64,000 bases of DNA, from contig JAANDG010000326.1 in NCBI GenBank assembly GCA_036852015.1, positions 100,465-164,464 of the forward strand. The letters run 5' to 3'. Below the pieces are notes generated by a model that saw nothing but the letters and a program-made list of their open reading frames with translations, made no database searches and had not been told where the DNA came from. The position numbers and the translations under genes are program-made. Shown one piece after another: positions 33,537 to 43,907 of this stretch. Numbering within the stretch: the stretch's first letter is position 1; each line of letters starts with the position of its first letter. The DNA comes from Pelodera strongyloides (taxonomy: Eukaryota > Nematoda > Chromadorea > Rhabditida > Rhabditidae).

Positions 33537-33665
33537 AATTCTCTCTATCTCTCTCTCTCTCGCTCTCTATGTCGCTCTCTCTCTCCCTCTCTGTCTGTAT
33601 GTCTCTCTGCAATCTCTCTCTCTCACTCTCTCTCTCTCGCTTGCTCTCTCCCTCTCTCTCTCCTC
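33537..33665. repeat. (CT)n simple repeat
   Basis: Pyrimidine tract of CTCTCT with interruptions. Similar (CT)n or (GA)n tracts occur at about 37431-37555, 44445-44580, 44768-44880, 44978-45060, 48800-48966, 52677-52770, 53005-53108, 59428-59462 and 59945-59985. Confidence 0.9.
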
Positions 33666-34455
33666 AGCGTACTCGCTTTAGTATTATATCTTATATTGTT
33701 TTTTTTTCGATGTTTGTAACTCTAACTTTTCCATTTTCAAAGCAAAACCTAATCGTAGAGATATGGAGTTTTGGTAAGTTTCTAAGCTTTTTACCTTTTC
33801 TGCATACTTTTCCGGAAATCTATTCAAATGATGCTAAATGGTGTTGTCATCTCCATGGTACAATGTGAGCCATTCCATGGTAACTCACCGCCCCCTTTAC
33901 TTAAAAAACGACAGTACTGACTAAACCCCTACCACAGAGGTTCTTCTTGGACGCCGATAGTACGTCGATTTTTGTTAGTCCAGTTAGCTTCGTAGCTGTT
34001 CCTTTATATTCTGGTATGAGCCTAAAACCAAGCATTACAATGTACACGACTTAATTGTGTCTACACACGCGAAAGCTAACTATAATTGTCTTCCTTGAAG
34101 GAGCTGTGATAGTTGTCTTATGATGATAGGCTTGGGCTTAGCTTATCCTTAGGCTTTGGGGTTAGTTTTGTTCTTAAAGAACATATAAGGCTCCTTTTCT
34201 TCTTAAGTAAGACGTACAATTAGAAGAAATGAAGTCATAGTTTCCCATTAGGTCTATGTAATGAAGAAAAAAAGACGTGTTCGAAATTTCGTTTCGCATT
34301 TTCCATGCATGAGTGCCCGCACTTCTAATGTAGTTCGCGAATTTTTTAAGCATTTTTTTCTGGAACGCCGCAATGTTTTGGCATCCCTTCGCCGTGTGCA
34401 AAAAAAAATATGAAGAAATCTAAGAATAAACAACACCCTTATACATGTTAGAAAT

Positions 34456-34503
34456 AATGGCCGGTTTTGAAACGTTTCTAAAACCGGTTGTTATACAGCT
34501 TTA
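34456..34503. repeat. Miniature family B hairpin
   Basis: About 48 bp in which GGCCGGTTTTGAAACG is followed almost at once by AAAACCGGTTGTTATACAGCT|TTAA. Only the two termini remain. Confidence 0.6.
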
Positions 34504-35515
34504 AAGACTACTCAAATGGTAATTTTTATTCTCTGCTGCAGCGCATATTGCACATCATACTATCACACTTCACACTACTACACGCTTTTCTTGTTGTTTC
34601 AATTCATTACAATTAGAGGACGTACCGTACAACTCCAAGGAAAAAAGTTTTGCCATTTTCTATCACAAAATTTGCTAGGTAGGCTTTTTCACCAGTTGCC
34701 CCCATTTTAACTTTGAAAAGAATGCACAAACATAATGTTTTATGCATCGACGGCAGTAGGGTATTTTAGTTGAGTGGCGAAAACAAAGCCCAAAACCAGC
34801 GAGTTTTATAGATTGCTGCCAGGTTTGTATGAACTCGGACTAGTTACGCTACACCAGATTAGGCATCAATTTAAACCTGACGTATTCTAATTGTAAGATC
34901 CAGTTACTACTTACGCTCGCTACGTAATATCTTCCACTTGCGTATTATCCCTTCTCACCCTGCATCTGCCCTCTGCTGTGTGAATTCCAAATCGCATTAT
35001 TAGTTCGCGCGCACTCGAAATTAGATGCGAAATTTGGAAATTTATATGGACCGCACACCCACTTATGCTCCTTCTTACTAGAAATTTACGCATACAAGAT
35101 AGTTACTAGAAATGTTTAGATGTTGTAACGCTCCTCGTTCTGTTATTTTCATTGCCACTAAAAAATTTTCGCGCAATTTATGAAATGTTCTTCTTCGTTG
35201 TAATATGATGAATTATGGGATTGAAATTGGAAAGATTAGATTTACTTACAGTTGAGTCGAAGAAATGGATGCTCGAATTGTATGTATGACCGAAGGATTC
35301 TGACACTAGGATACAAGAAATTATCATTCGACTACTGTACACATGTATTTCTAATCATTTTGGTGCTGTCATTGTCAAGCCACAAAATTACTGGGTTTAC
35401 CGACATTATATATTCCGTGGAGCATAGCGTTACTGTTATTGGACGCGTCGTTTCTGAAGATTCATTATCGCTATCGATTGGTAAGCGATATCGCTGATCC
35501 AGTGTTCCATCGCCG

Positions 35516-35701
35516 ATGGGTTCTTACTCGCGACGCTCACGTCCATCGGCTGTCGTGGAATTTTTCGAAGAGCAGATTCCTAATGACGAGTCAGATGATG
35601 AAGACGAAATAGTACATGATAATGGGAGTGACGAGACAGTGCCCTGTTTATCCGACAATGGAGTCCATGTACACATGGATCCACAGATGGAGCCAGATGA
35701 G
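35516..35701 (+). CDS. Candidate alternative first exon of the stomatin-type gene (acidic N-terminus)
   Basis: ATG at 35516 opens 62 codons ending ..EPDE|GTGAGT, a strong donor in phase 0. In-frame TGA 21 bp upstream means the ATG starts the frame. An AG about 14 bp upstream of the ATG would allow a spliced leader or UTR exon. The peptide begins MGSYSRRSRPSAVVEFFEEQ and is then strongly acidic (NDESDDEDEIVHDN). The phase and strand match the shared acceptor at 44638. Variable N-termini before the membrane hairpin are usual in MEC-2/UNC-1-type proteins. Linkage across 9 kb is inferred and has not been observed. Confidence 0.5.
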
Positions 35702-35858
35702 GTGAGTGGAGGAATATTGATTTATTTATTTTCAATTGGGCTAAATTCCGCCCAGGAGTTAGGAAATACGTCAAAATTGGGAGCAAGCTCGTATTAGGTA
35801 TCACAGCGGAATGTACAGTAAGATCATATTCGTGGACGAGTCAGACTTTCCCGAAAGT

Positions 35859-35930
35859 GACCCCATAGCGCAGTGGTAACGCGCTCGCTTTGATGGGTGC
35901 AGTCGCTGGTTCGACTCCGCCTACGAAACC
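35859..35930 (+). pseudogene. tRNA-like sequence (degenerate)
   Basis: TAGCGCAGTGGTAACGCGCT matches a tRNA D-arm/A-box and GGTTCGACTCC matches a B-box, with tRNA-like spacing. The anticodon and acceptor stems do not pair well, so this is a pseudogene or the head of a SINE. Confidence 0.5.
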
Positions 35931-36401
35931 CTAGCTACTACATGAATCCGTAACATATTTCACGTATATTATTCTAATACGTATATTGATGATGAATATA
36001 CAGTAATTTTCATGTGACTAATCTAGCTTTATCTTTGAGTTGTAACGTATTATATAAAACTTATCGCTACCAAACTTGTTTGCATATCTCCAAACATAAA
36101 TTAAATTAAAGCGTAAGCACATCGTAAATTTGTAATTTGCATACGAACCTTCCCTCACTCCTGTGCGTTTGTAATAGATCCGTGCGCGTAATTGTGTTAC
36201 GACTCCGCCCTCTTAATTGATGATGCAATTGCTTTCAATTTCTAAGCAAATTACCATGTTGCTTAAGGTAAACAAGATCTAGCATTTACTCATATCACTT
36301 CCTTAGTTTCCTATCACCAAAACTGATCACTCGGAACGGGCTACACATTAATTCTAAATTAGCATTGCTTGTAAATTTCTATGATATCTAAATCTAAAGC
36401 C

Positions 36402-36568
36402 TTAAAGCGAAATACTGGCCCTTTTTGAGACGCGTCGTGAACGACTGAATTCTTACGTATTTATGAAATTTACTCGAATTTACCTCTATTTTTTATTCTA
36501 ATTTATGTTCATTTGCATAAGTTGCATAAGAATGCTGGTGTACTCGATGTGTTTCAAAAACCGGCCCT
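36402..36568. repeat. TTAA hairpin family A, copy A8
   Basis: Left CTTAA|AGCGAAATACTGGCCC; right arm CGATGTGTTTCAAAAACCGG. The right terminal TTAA is lost. Confidence 0.7.
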
Positions 36569-37025
36569 AGGTGTTCCCTTTCCTTTTTCTATAGTTGTTC
36601 ATTTTCTATTTTCCTATTGACCTACCTAAAACCCTCAGAATATTGGCACCTCACAATATTGAGACATATGGCAAGGCGCGTAGTTATAGCTTACGAAAAA
36701 CAATTTTACGAGGCAAAATATGTCTGCACGGTGTCTTTGAACTAATAGCTAACAATTGAACAAATAATGTGTGGTCTATCGTTTAAGACCCACCCACGGG
36801 ACTCAAGCCGTAAGACCCAGGGGAACTAGGCGTTGTTTTTGTTTTGTCGGTGCGTTGCCACCCCGAAAACATCCGTGTATTTTCCTAAATGTTGCTTTGT
36901 GTATAAACTATATTCCGCATTGGGTGTCATGCTATGGGGTTTATATTATATAGACATTGCATATGCTGCTAGTCTTTCTTCATGAAAAATAATGTTTCAC
37001 CATATAGCTTAAGACATGGAAAACC

Positions 37026-37210
37026 GTTAAAGCGATGTAACCATAACGTCCGGTTGGTTTTTGCATTCCCATGCATAAACGTGCATTTTCCTTGTATGCA
37101 AATCAATATTATTAGAGGTAAAAAAATGGTGTATTACACTGTCGTTTGCATGCACTACCTACATGCATAGTAATAAACTGTCAGGCGTACGTTTGAAAAA
37201 AAAACCGCCT
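37026..37210. repeat. TTAA hairpin family B copy
   Basis: Left TTAA|AGCGATGTAACCATAACG; right arm GAAAAAAAAACCGCCTGTCG with a small terminal duplication (AAAAAAACCGTCTGTC). Confidence 0.5.
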
Positions 37211-37427
37211 GTCGCAAAAAAAACCGTCTGTCTAGTAAATTCCGTTTTGTTGACCAGTATCAGTATCAAGTAAGTCTGGGTTATTTGAGAAGAAAAAAGT
37301 CCTATATCTAACACCTGCTCGGCCATCTCAAATTTCGCGTTTCTTACCGAATATTATGTTTGCACGTTTTATTTTTGTTGTTCAAGTTGTCAGTGGTGGC
37401 ATCTCAATCACATAGGCTGGGCCAACT

Positions 37428-37465
<38 letters not shown>

Positions 37466-38104
37466 TTCTCTTTCTCTTTCTCCCCCCTCCCTCCATATCT
37501 CTCTATCTCTCTCACTCTCTCACTCTCACATCTCTCTCTCTCTCTCTCTCGCTCTATTATGAAGACGTACACAGCTTCCCTGTGATCTACAACTGTTCAA
37601 TCGCATAATTAATTGCTTTTTATCGTCGGCGAGGCATTCCGTGTCTGGATCTGATACGCAAACAGTTGTAACTGTTTCGAATCCTTTTTCAACATTTATT
37701 TTTACTACTTACATATTTTACTCCTCCTTAGATACTTTATGCTTACGTTCCTAAAGATCCTAAAGAAGTTCCTTATGCTCATCGTCTTCATTGGTTGCGT
37801 TCAATCACTTAATTTTAACTACATAAGATTCCTTAGAGTTTTTTTAGATCCAAGACTTGCTCGCAGGAAAATACTATGCACTAGAAGGAATATACATCCC
37901 ACAACCTGTGGTTTCTCTACTACCTCTTCACGTACATATCTATATCTTATTCTTTACTATTACTGCTAAATTCCTATATTCTTCTGTAAATTCCTTACTT
38001 CCTTCCCTAAACCAAATGGAACTTATATAGTCAACTTGGCACTCGGTCAACAATACGTCAGGATATCTCGGGTCTAATCAATAATCAATCGATAATCAAT
38101 CGAT

Positions 38105-38374
38105 ATGTACCCCTACCACGGTCTACCGGCCAAGGACCGGCGACAACGCTTAATGCACCGCATGACGACTTTTTCGGATACTTCGTACAGTCGTCAGTCC
38201 TCTGCCGAGGCGGCAGACACAACTTCACCTAGAAGAAGTACCTCAAGTACGTCTACGTCGTCGTCGGATAGGAAGATATCGGTCATTCTGAAGCCACAGG
38301 ATCATTCAGTATTATTCGTACCGGAAATCAGCGAACTGAAGCTGACGGCCATGGAGCGACCGCCGCATAAAAGG
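38105..38374 (+). CDS. Candidate alternative first exon of the stomatin-type gene (Ser/Thr-rich N-terminus)
   Basis: ATG at 38105, with an in-frame TAA 12 bp upstream, opens exactly 90 codons to a GTAGGT donor in phase 0 (..RPPHKR|). The peptide begins MYPYHGLPAKDRRQRLMHRM and has a Ser/Thr run (SPRRSTSSTSTSSS). It ends near HSVLFVPEISELKLTAMERP. Codon usage is balanced and coding-like, and the frame stays open beyond the donor only because of the inserted family C element. It is compatible with the acceptor at 44638. I do not recognise the sequence. Confidence 0.5.
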
Positions 38375-38395
38375 GTAGGTAGGATTTTACGCATA

Positions 38396-38558
38396 CCTCG
38401 GGTATGCGTACGTAACCGCGTCCAAAGAGATGGCTTTTTAACGTGGGAAAGGCGGAGACACAGAACGGAGGTTTCTCTGTGTCTCGAATTTTTCAATGCA
38501 AATTTGCAATCTTTTCCCGCGGACGCGGCTACGCATTTGCGCGCTGCGCTCCCGAGGG
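38396..38558. repeat. Family C GC-rich inverted-repeat element, copy 3
   Basis: Opposite orientation to copies 1 and 2. It starts CCTCGGGTATGCGTACG and ends CGCGCTGCGCTCCCGAGG. It begins 22 bp after the donor of the 38105 exon. Confidence 0.75.
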
Positions 38559-40184
38559 CCAGAGTAGATATGATGACGAGAAAGAACCTTGTGTTAGGGG
38601 TAAAAGACGACCTATTGAAAAAGCTATATTTTTCATATTTTCTCTGTTCTGACTTTTGCCGATATGCGCCGATATATTGTATTTTACAACATAATTTAGA
38701 AAATCATCTGTGAATTTTCAATTGACAATAGAACAATAATTACCAACATCTCGCACTAGTCCGTCAATTAATCACTCTTATAAAATATTTGTGCGGCATT
38801 CCTAAAATCGTAAAGCTTAGAAAGAATCTCTGAAAAACAACAACTGATTGTTAATGTAAGCAATGGTGCGTGACAAGTCTCTTTATTGCGAACAACCCAT
38901 AAGGGTTCTTTATATAGTGGGCGTCGCCTAAAAAGCTCTATCTTTCATCTCAAAATATTCTTAGTTTCTATTTTATTATATCTTACTTTACATTTATGCC
39001 TTAGTCTTTATGCTTGGATTTGGATATATATATAGTTGTGGTAGTCTACAGTCTACATTACGGCTTGGGAATAGGGAATTACGCTATTACGCTTTTGTTC
39101 ATGATTTTGCGGTTTCCTATCTTTTGCAGTATCTGAACCCGGAGCAAGCTCTAGATGACAACACCCAACATATTACAGAAATAATAAGTTATACATCTAG
39201 CCGCAAGCTTAGCAAGTACGTTAGCCCGCCTAATCACTAATTCACTATTATACCATCACACGGATAACTGTGCCATGTTTTTTTTTAAACTAAAAGCTGC
39301 TTCCCGTGCATCATACCCCCACTTCTTTTAACATATTCTACTTAACTGCTCGTTAGAGACGTGTAAAATGGTCGTCATTAATCAAGTTTTTGACCGCCCG
39401 GCTATGGCACCCAGGGCCACTTTTCTGCTTATATCACAAAATCTACGGCCATGATTTAATGCCCCCGGCGCTATTGGGACCAAGGTGTCAAAATGGATGT
39501 ATTACTTAAACTTCCGCTTCCTTGACTTTATGTGCATTGGTGTTTTCTTTCTTTCTTTTATTTATTGGGATTATTCTCACTAGGACTTCCTAGGCTTATG
39601 CGTAGGCTTACGTTTAGGCGTAGTATTCACTTGATTCGTGTGTTTAGTTCCCAGACTCTCCGCAACCTTTAGCAAACCACTTGTGCGCGTGTCGTGTGAA
39701 AGCCACCAATATTCGCTCACGTTCAATTTTTGAACTCCCGCGCGTGGTCGTGCGTTTGAATTCTCAACCAACTGTAGTATTGCATCTATAAGTTCACAAC
39801 ATGGTTGTCTCATCGCCGATGCTCGAACGAGGCTCGCTGTACGACAAGTACTTGGTTGGTTTTGGCTTTGTTGGTTTGGCTGTGGTGATCTAAATTGTAA
39901 ATCACATTAAAAACGGGACATGGAGGGTAGAAGCTTGAAAACTGACCCATGATCTAGATGCCTGATGAGTACAAACAACGACACCCTACCGCCTCTACCG
40001 TGCCAGCGCGAAACTCTAATTGTGTGCGGCGAAAAAAAGCAGATGTGCCTAAATTGCAAGGCGCACTGAGCTCGATGTCTTGCGCTGTTCTCGCGAATAC
40101 TTTTTAGAAACGCTGGTGATGTAATAAGGCGAAGACGTCGCGCACCCAACTTAGTAAAAAATTAAAAAAAAATTGTAAAACAAT

Positions 40185-40255
40185 TGCACCGTCCGGGAAT
40201 CGAACCCGGGCCGCCCGCGTGGCAGGCGAGCATTCTACCACTGAACCAACGGTGC
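40185..40255 (-). tRNA. tRNA-Gly (anticodon GCC)
   Basis: Reading the minus strand gives GCACCGTTGGTTCAGTGGTA, an anticodon loop TGCCACG with GCC, and a T-arm GGGTTCGATTCCC. The acceptor stem is GCACCGT against ACGGTGC plus the discriminator A. It is 71 nt, has no intron and all stems pair. Confidence 0.95.
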
Positions 40256-41216
40256 TTGTGTTCGCATTAGTAAGGTTCTAGGTGTGCAGTAAATTTTCTT
40301 GTTAAGCACTAGAAGCTTGCTTGGCGAAGGAAAGAAAGGCTGTAAACTAGTTATTTCTTCTTTTTACATGTGTTTCGCTTGATTAGCAGGACTAGCAAGC
40401 TTGAGCAAATATAAAAGTACGAACTGAAAAGTTGTCAACAAAGTGAGCTTGTAAATTCAGTCTCTTATGCCTGATTACTGAACCATAAAAGTTTGCCATA
40501 TACATACAAGTGCAGAAATATATGCCAGGTAAAGTACATAATTATAATACGGATAAGAAGTTTGGCAAATTATTACATAGATACATAGATAGATTAGTTA
40601 CATAAATGTATTTCTTCATATTTTTCACATATTTTAGGATGTCATCGAGAAAATCCCCATGCGCGCCAGGTCCCAAAGTTGGCTCATTCGAACACGGCAT
40701 CTTTTGCATGAAGAGAGGGTTAGTTTCATTTTTTCTAATTATTTTCTTTACTACTATTTTTTTATTTTGTTTATTGATGGTTCGAACTTTGTGTGTGCGA
40801 ATTTTACCGTATCATTAAAAACTAACAAAAGGATCAAGGATATACAAGGTTAGAGCTTTCACTGTTTACCAGATTTTCTTTGGGCATTGCATAACCTCTA
40901 TTCGTATACTTTTTATCTTTTTCTTTCTAGATATGTTCTCCATTAGTAACAACCTATACGAAAATATCTTGACAGATATCTCCTTTTGAGTCCTGAAGCA
41001 TTGCTCTGCTGAAGTTTTTTTCCTTCTAAACTCAATTTACCGGATATTTGTCTGCTGAAGAGTGTCACTTCGCAGTACGACACTCAAAAGTAAAGCGAGA
41101 TATTTTACGGTCCCTATTTTTTACGACTGTTGTTTTTATGCGTTGATTGTTTTCCATCACATTATGACATGATCTTTAATTTACGGAAATCTAGCTGGTA
41201 ATAATTCCCATCTTTA

Positions 41217-41376
41217 CAGCGGTAATAGTTTACCTGGTTATCAAACTGGTGATGCTGAACGTCTTTAGCGTAATATGCAAATTGAGTTCCAATATGTGAC
41301 GCTCCGTCACAGAAAAGAAATTTGCATAGCATTCATGAATCTGCTTCAGAAAACCAGGTGTCATATTGCTTTAAAA
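41217..41376. repeat. TTAA hairpin family I, copy I2
   Basis: Left AGCGGTAATAGTTTACCTGG (the TTAA is altered); right CAGAAAACCAGGTGTCATATTGCT|TTAA. The arms pair as in I1. Confidence 0.6.
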
Positions 41377-41507
41377 CTCTTCATTTCTCTTACATAAACT
41401 GTTGGAGGCTCTATAGACATCAAAGCTTGAGCAAAGATGCATTGATTGTCCTATCATCACTTTCCCACATGAACTTCCCTTATCAGCGAGCTTGTCTGTA
41501 AGGGGTC

Positions 41508-41580
41508 TGATAGTGGATGGACTCGAACCTCGGTTGTCTTACCCGCTGTCAGCGCTCTTTACACTGCGCCATTGTCGTCT
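41508..41580 (-). pseudogene. tRNA-like sequence (degenerate)
   Basis: On the minus strand, A-box-like TGGCGCAGTGTAAAGAGCGCT and B-box GGTTCGAGTCC lie at tRNA spacing. The stems are imperfect and no reliable anticodon can be assigned. Confidence 0.45.
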
Positions 41581-43380
41581 TTCCGCAGTGTGTTCTGTGT
41601 TCCTACTTGAGGTTTGGTGAGAAAAGAGAATCCTTTGTAAGAATGATAGCTAGTCTGTTACAAATTATTGATTGATTTTCATAATTAGAAATAGTAATGC
41701 AGATGGAATGGTAACAGTATAAGTCTAACAATAAGCTATTAGCGCGCCACCTAATTAGTGTCAACGTGGGTGGCCCTTTTTGCTCATTTGCTAATTGCTC
41801 CTAAATAGGAACCAATGCGTCTATATGAAATTCTTATAATTTGGTATCATTTCTTGTTAATTGACTTTATTTCAAAGGTTGGACAATTTCTGGTCTTGTT
41901 AAAAAAAAAACTAAAAGAACGAAGCCAAATACATTTAATAAAGTCCATCATCCTTTTTTTTCCAAGCAACTCTCGACTGAAAATGAAATTTTACTGACTA
42001 CTTACATTAAACTTTTCTGTGCGATGGAATTTTGCTGCAGTGCCGCTTCTTTGGCGAAATGTGCTGCCACAAACTGCCATACATTAGACAATTAGAACCC
42101 GTAGGTATTCTAACCTTTGCTAATTCCCCGGGGACCATTCATCTCAAGAAAGTGCTAGCGCCCATTTTTGACACATTGGCCTCCATATGCTAATGTGGGC
42201 AAGTTTTGATCTGACCACCGTTTCCCTGGGGATAATGTACAAAGGGTCCGGGGGCAAAATACACTAGCTGACCGATCACATATAGAAGTAGAGTAGAAAC
42301 CCCGAAACTGAGAATTTTCGCTTTTAGTTTTCGTCTGAGTTCCCCTTTTTTCGGTTTCCACCATAATTTATATCATATTCATTTCTAACGGCGTTCATCC
42401 CGGAAGTTAATTTTTTATAAGATTTTTTTTCGTGTATTTTTATGTAGAAAACAATCAATTCTCCCAGTATGATTTGCTGGCACGGGGTCAAATATTGCAA
42501 TCATGAAACATGATGTTTTGGCTCTTTTTCTGTAAACGAACCAACTGATATTGTGAACTCAATCCCAATTCCCTTTATCGTCACCTCTACCTAACGCGGC
42601 TGAACATTATCGGTTCACGTTGATATATTTACGTTTTTGGCTAACAGTAAACTTAGTGTTAGTGTTAGTGGAATTTGCGCGTCTGTCCTTTTCGTATACT
42701 TACTCCAAAGTTCTATTTTGAGCAATAATTACCTGTCATTTATCCGGAAGGAAGTCTTCAACTCAACTCAACCGAGCCTAAACTCTGGACAGAGCCTGGA
42801 CTTACGCAAACAACCCGAACTTACTTAGCCTCAGCTTGTGTATAAGCTGGCTGAACTTTACCACTTGATATTTTTTCGTCCTCGTTTACCTACGCTCCAC
42901 TTAATTTCCGAATATCAAAATACATTTCTTGAGGGCGCATCAGATATACTATTTTTCTAGAACCTTCTCATTTACGTGTTTACCTAACAATCAGTATTAT
43001 GATTAACAAATCCTTTTATATTCGGAAACTTCGTTCAATTTGTTTGGTCAAACTTTTGCTCTGCTACTCCACAGAAAACCGATTACTCTCTAATTGTAAG
43101 CAGAACGCAAATTCCATAAACTACGGGGTTCATCAGATAGCACCCCGGCACAAGTTTTAAACCACGTATCAAGCCTCCTTAAACTCTCACTTATATCCGG
43201 AATGTAACTCTCAGATCGTTGAGTCCCAAGGGGTCACATCCAACGGAAGGCCATGCGCTATTTTGGCTACTTCCAGGCAAAACCACGCTCTTTTTCCACC
43301 TAAAAACATAAATCCTCTTCCGTTTTTCGAACTATATCCTCCCACAAGTACACTATTTTTTTCAGTCGAGCTGATGATTT

Positions 43381-43713
43381 TTAAATGAACATTGTTTGAT
43401 AACAAGTGTCCTGAAGTGCTCGTTGTGAATATGATGCGAGAAAGTTAACTTGATCAACATAAATACCTAAATCTCTTATCTGAGTCATCACATTACTAAG
43501 GCCATGCATCAGAAACCGCCATATTTGGTGGTTTGATAACCCAATAAACCCAGGACCAGTATAAAGGACCCTTATCTCACTTGACCGGAATGTAACTCTC
43601 AGATTTGAGTCTATATTCTTTGAGAAATTATGGTAAAGACATGGTTGACTTACTCTCAACGAAATATTAAAGAATTTTTCTAGAAAATTATGGTAAAGAC
43701 CTGTATGGTTCAT
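43381..43713 (-). mobile_element. Possible decayed CR1-like reverse-transcriptase fragment
   Basis: A 110-codon open frame ends with TQIRDLGIYVDQVNFLAS. This resembles the (Q)xxDLGxxxxxxLxFxxH block in the 51.9 kb RT fragment (TQLKDLGFIMTDDLSFSKHI). The rest is too diverged to align by eye. Direct duplications (GGAATGTAACTCTCAGAT, AAATTATGGTAAAGAC) occur nearby. Confidence 0.3.
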
Positions 43714-43907
43714 CTCGATTTACTTCAAATCTCTTTACTGAGTTTTTCTTTCTTTCTCTTTTTTTCTTCCAGAGCCTTTCATTTCTAACTATACTTGATT
43801 TTCCAATTCACGGCCTGCTCAGCTCACCAACAGTATGTACTGCATGTAATTCTACATTTTTTAAAGGGTAACACTCTACAAACACGAACCTACAAACTAC
43901 AAGCTAC

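Larger units (their letters stand above)
32001..35515. other. Non-coding stretch, repeats only
   Basis: Holds a lone family B end at 32041 (TTAA|AGCGATACAACATCC), two family A copies, a long (CT)n tract at 33537-33665 and a mini family B hairpin at 34456-34503. I see no supported exon. Confidence 0.5.
35702..38104. other. Gap with tRNA-like sequence and hairpin repeats
   Basis: Contains the tRNA-like piece at 35859-35930, family A copy A8, a family B copy at 37026 and (CT)n at 37431-37555. No exon is supported. Confidence 0.5.
38559..43907. other. Mostly non-coding stretch with tRNA-Gly, orphan exon-like segments and repeats
   Basis: Three splice-bounded open segments look exon-like but are unassigned: 39130-39217 (..YLNPEQALDDNTQHITEII.., donor GTACGT), 40639-40719 (..IPMRARSQSWLIRTRHLLH.., donor GTTAGT) and 42041-42100 (CRFFGEMCCHKLPYIRQLEP, donor GTAGGT). 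The second and third are phase 0 to phase 0 on the plus strand. Also present are the tRNA-like piece at 41508, family I copy I2 and a decayed retrotransposon piece near 43400-43700. Confidence 0.3.

Noticed and set aside
37360..37608. Open frames rich in Ser-Leu (also at 33458-33868, 48769-49143, 44411-44970)
   Set aside because: They are translations of (CT)n or (GA)n tracts.
39580..39813. 77-codon minus-strand open frame (MRQPCCELIDAIL..)
   Set aside because: Its C-terminal part is translated from degenerate TTAGGC-like repeats, and there is no splice partner or known similarity.
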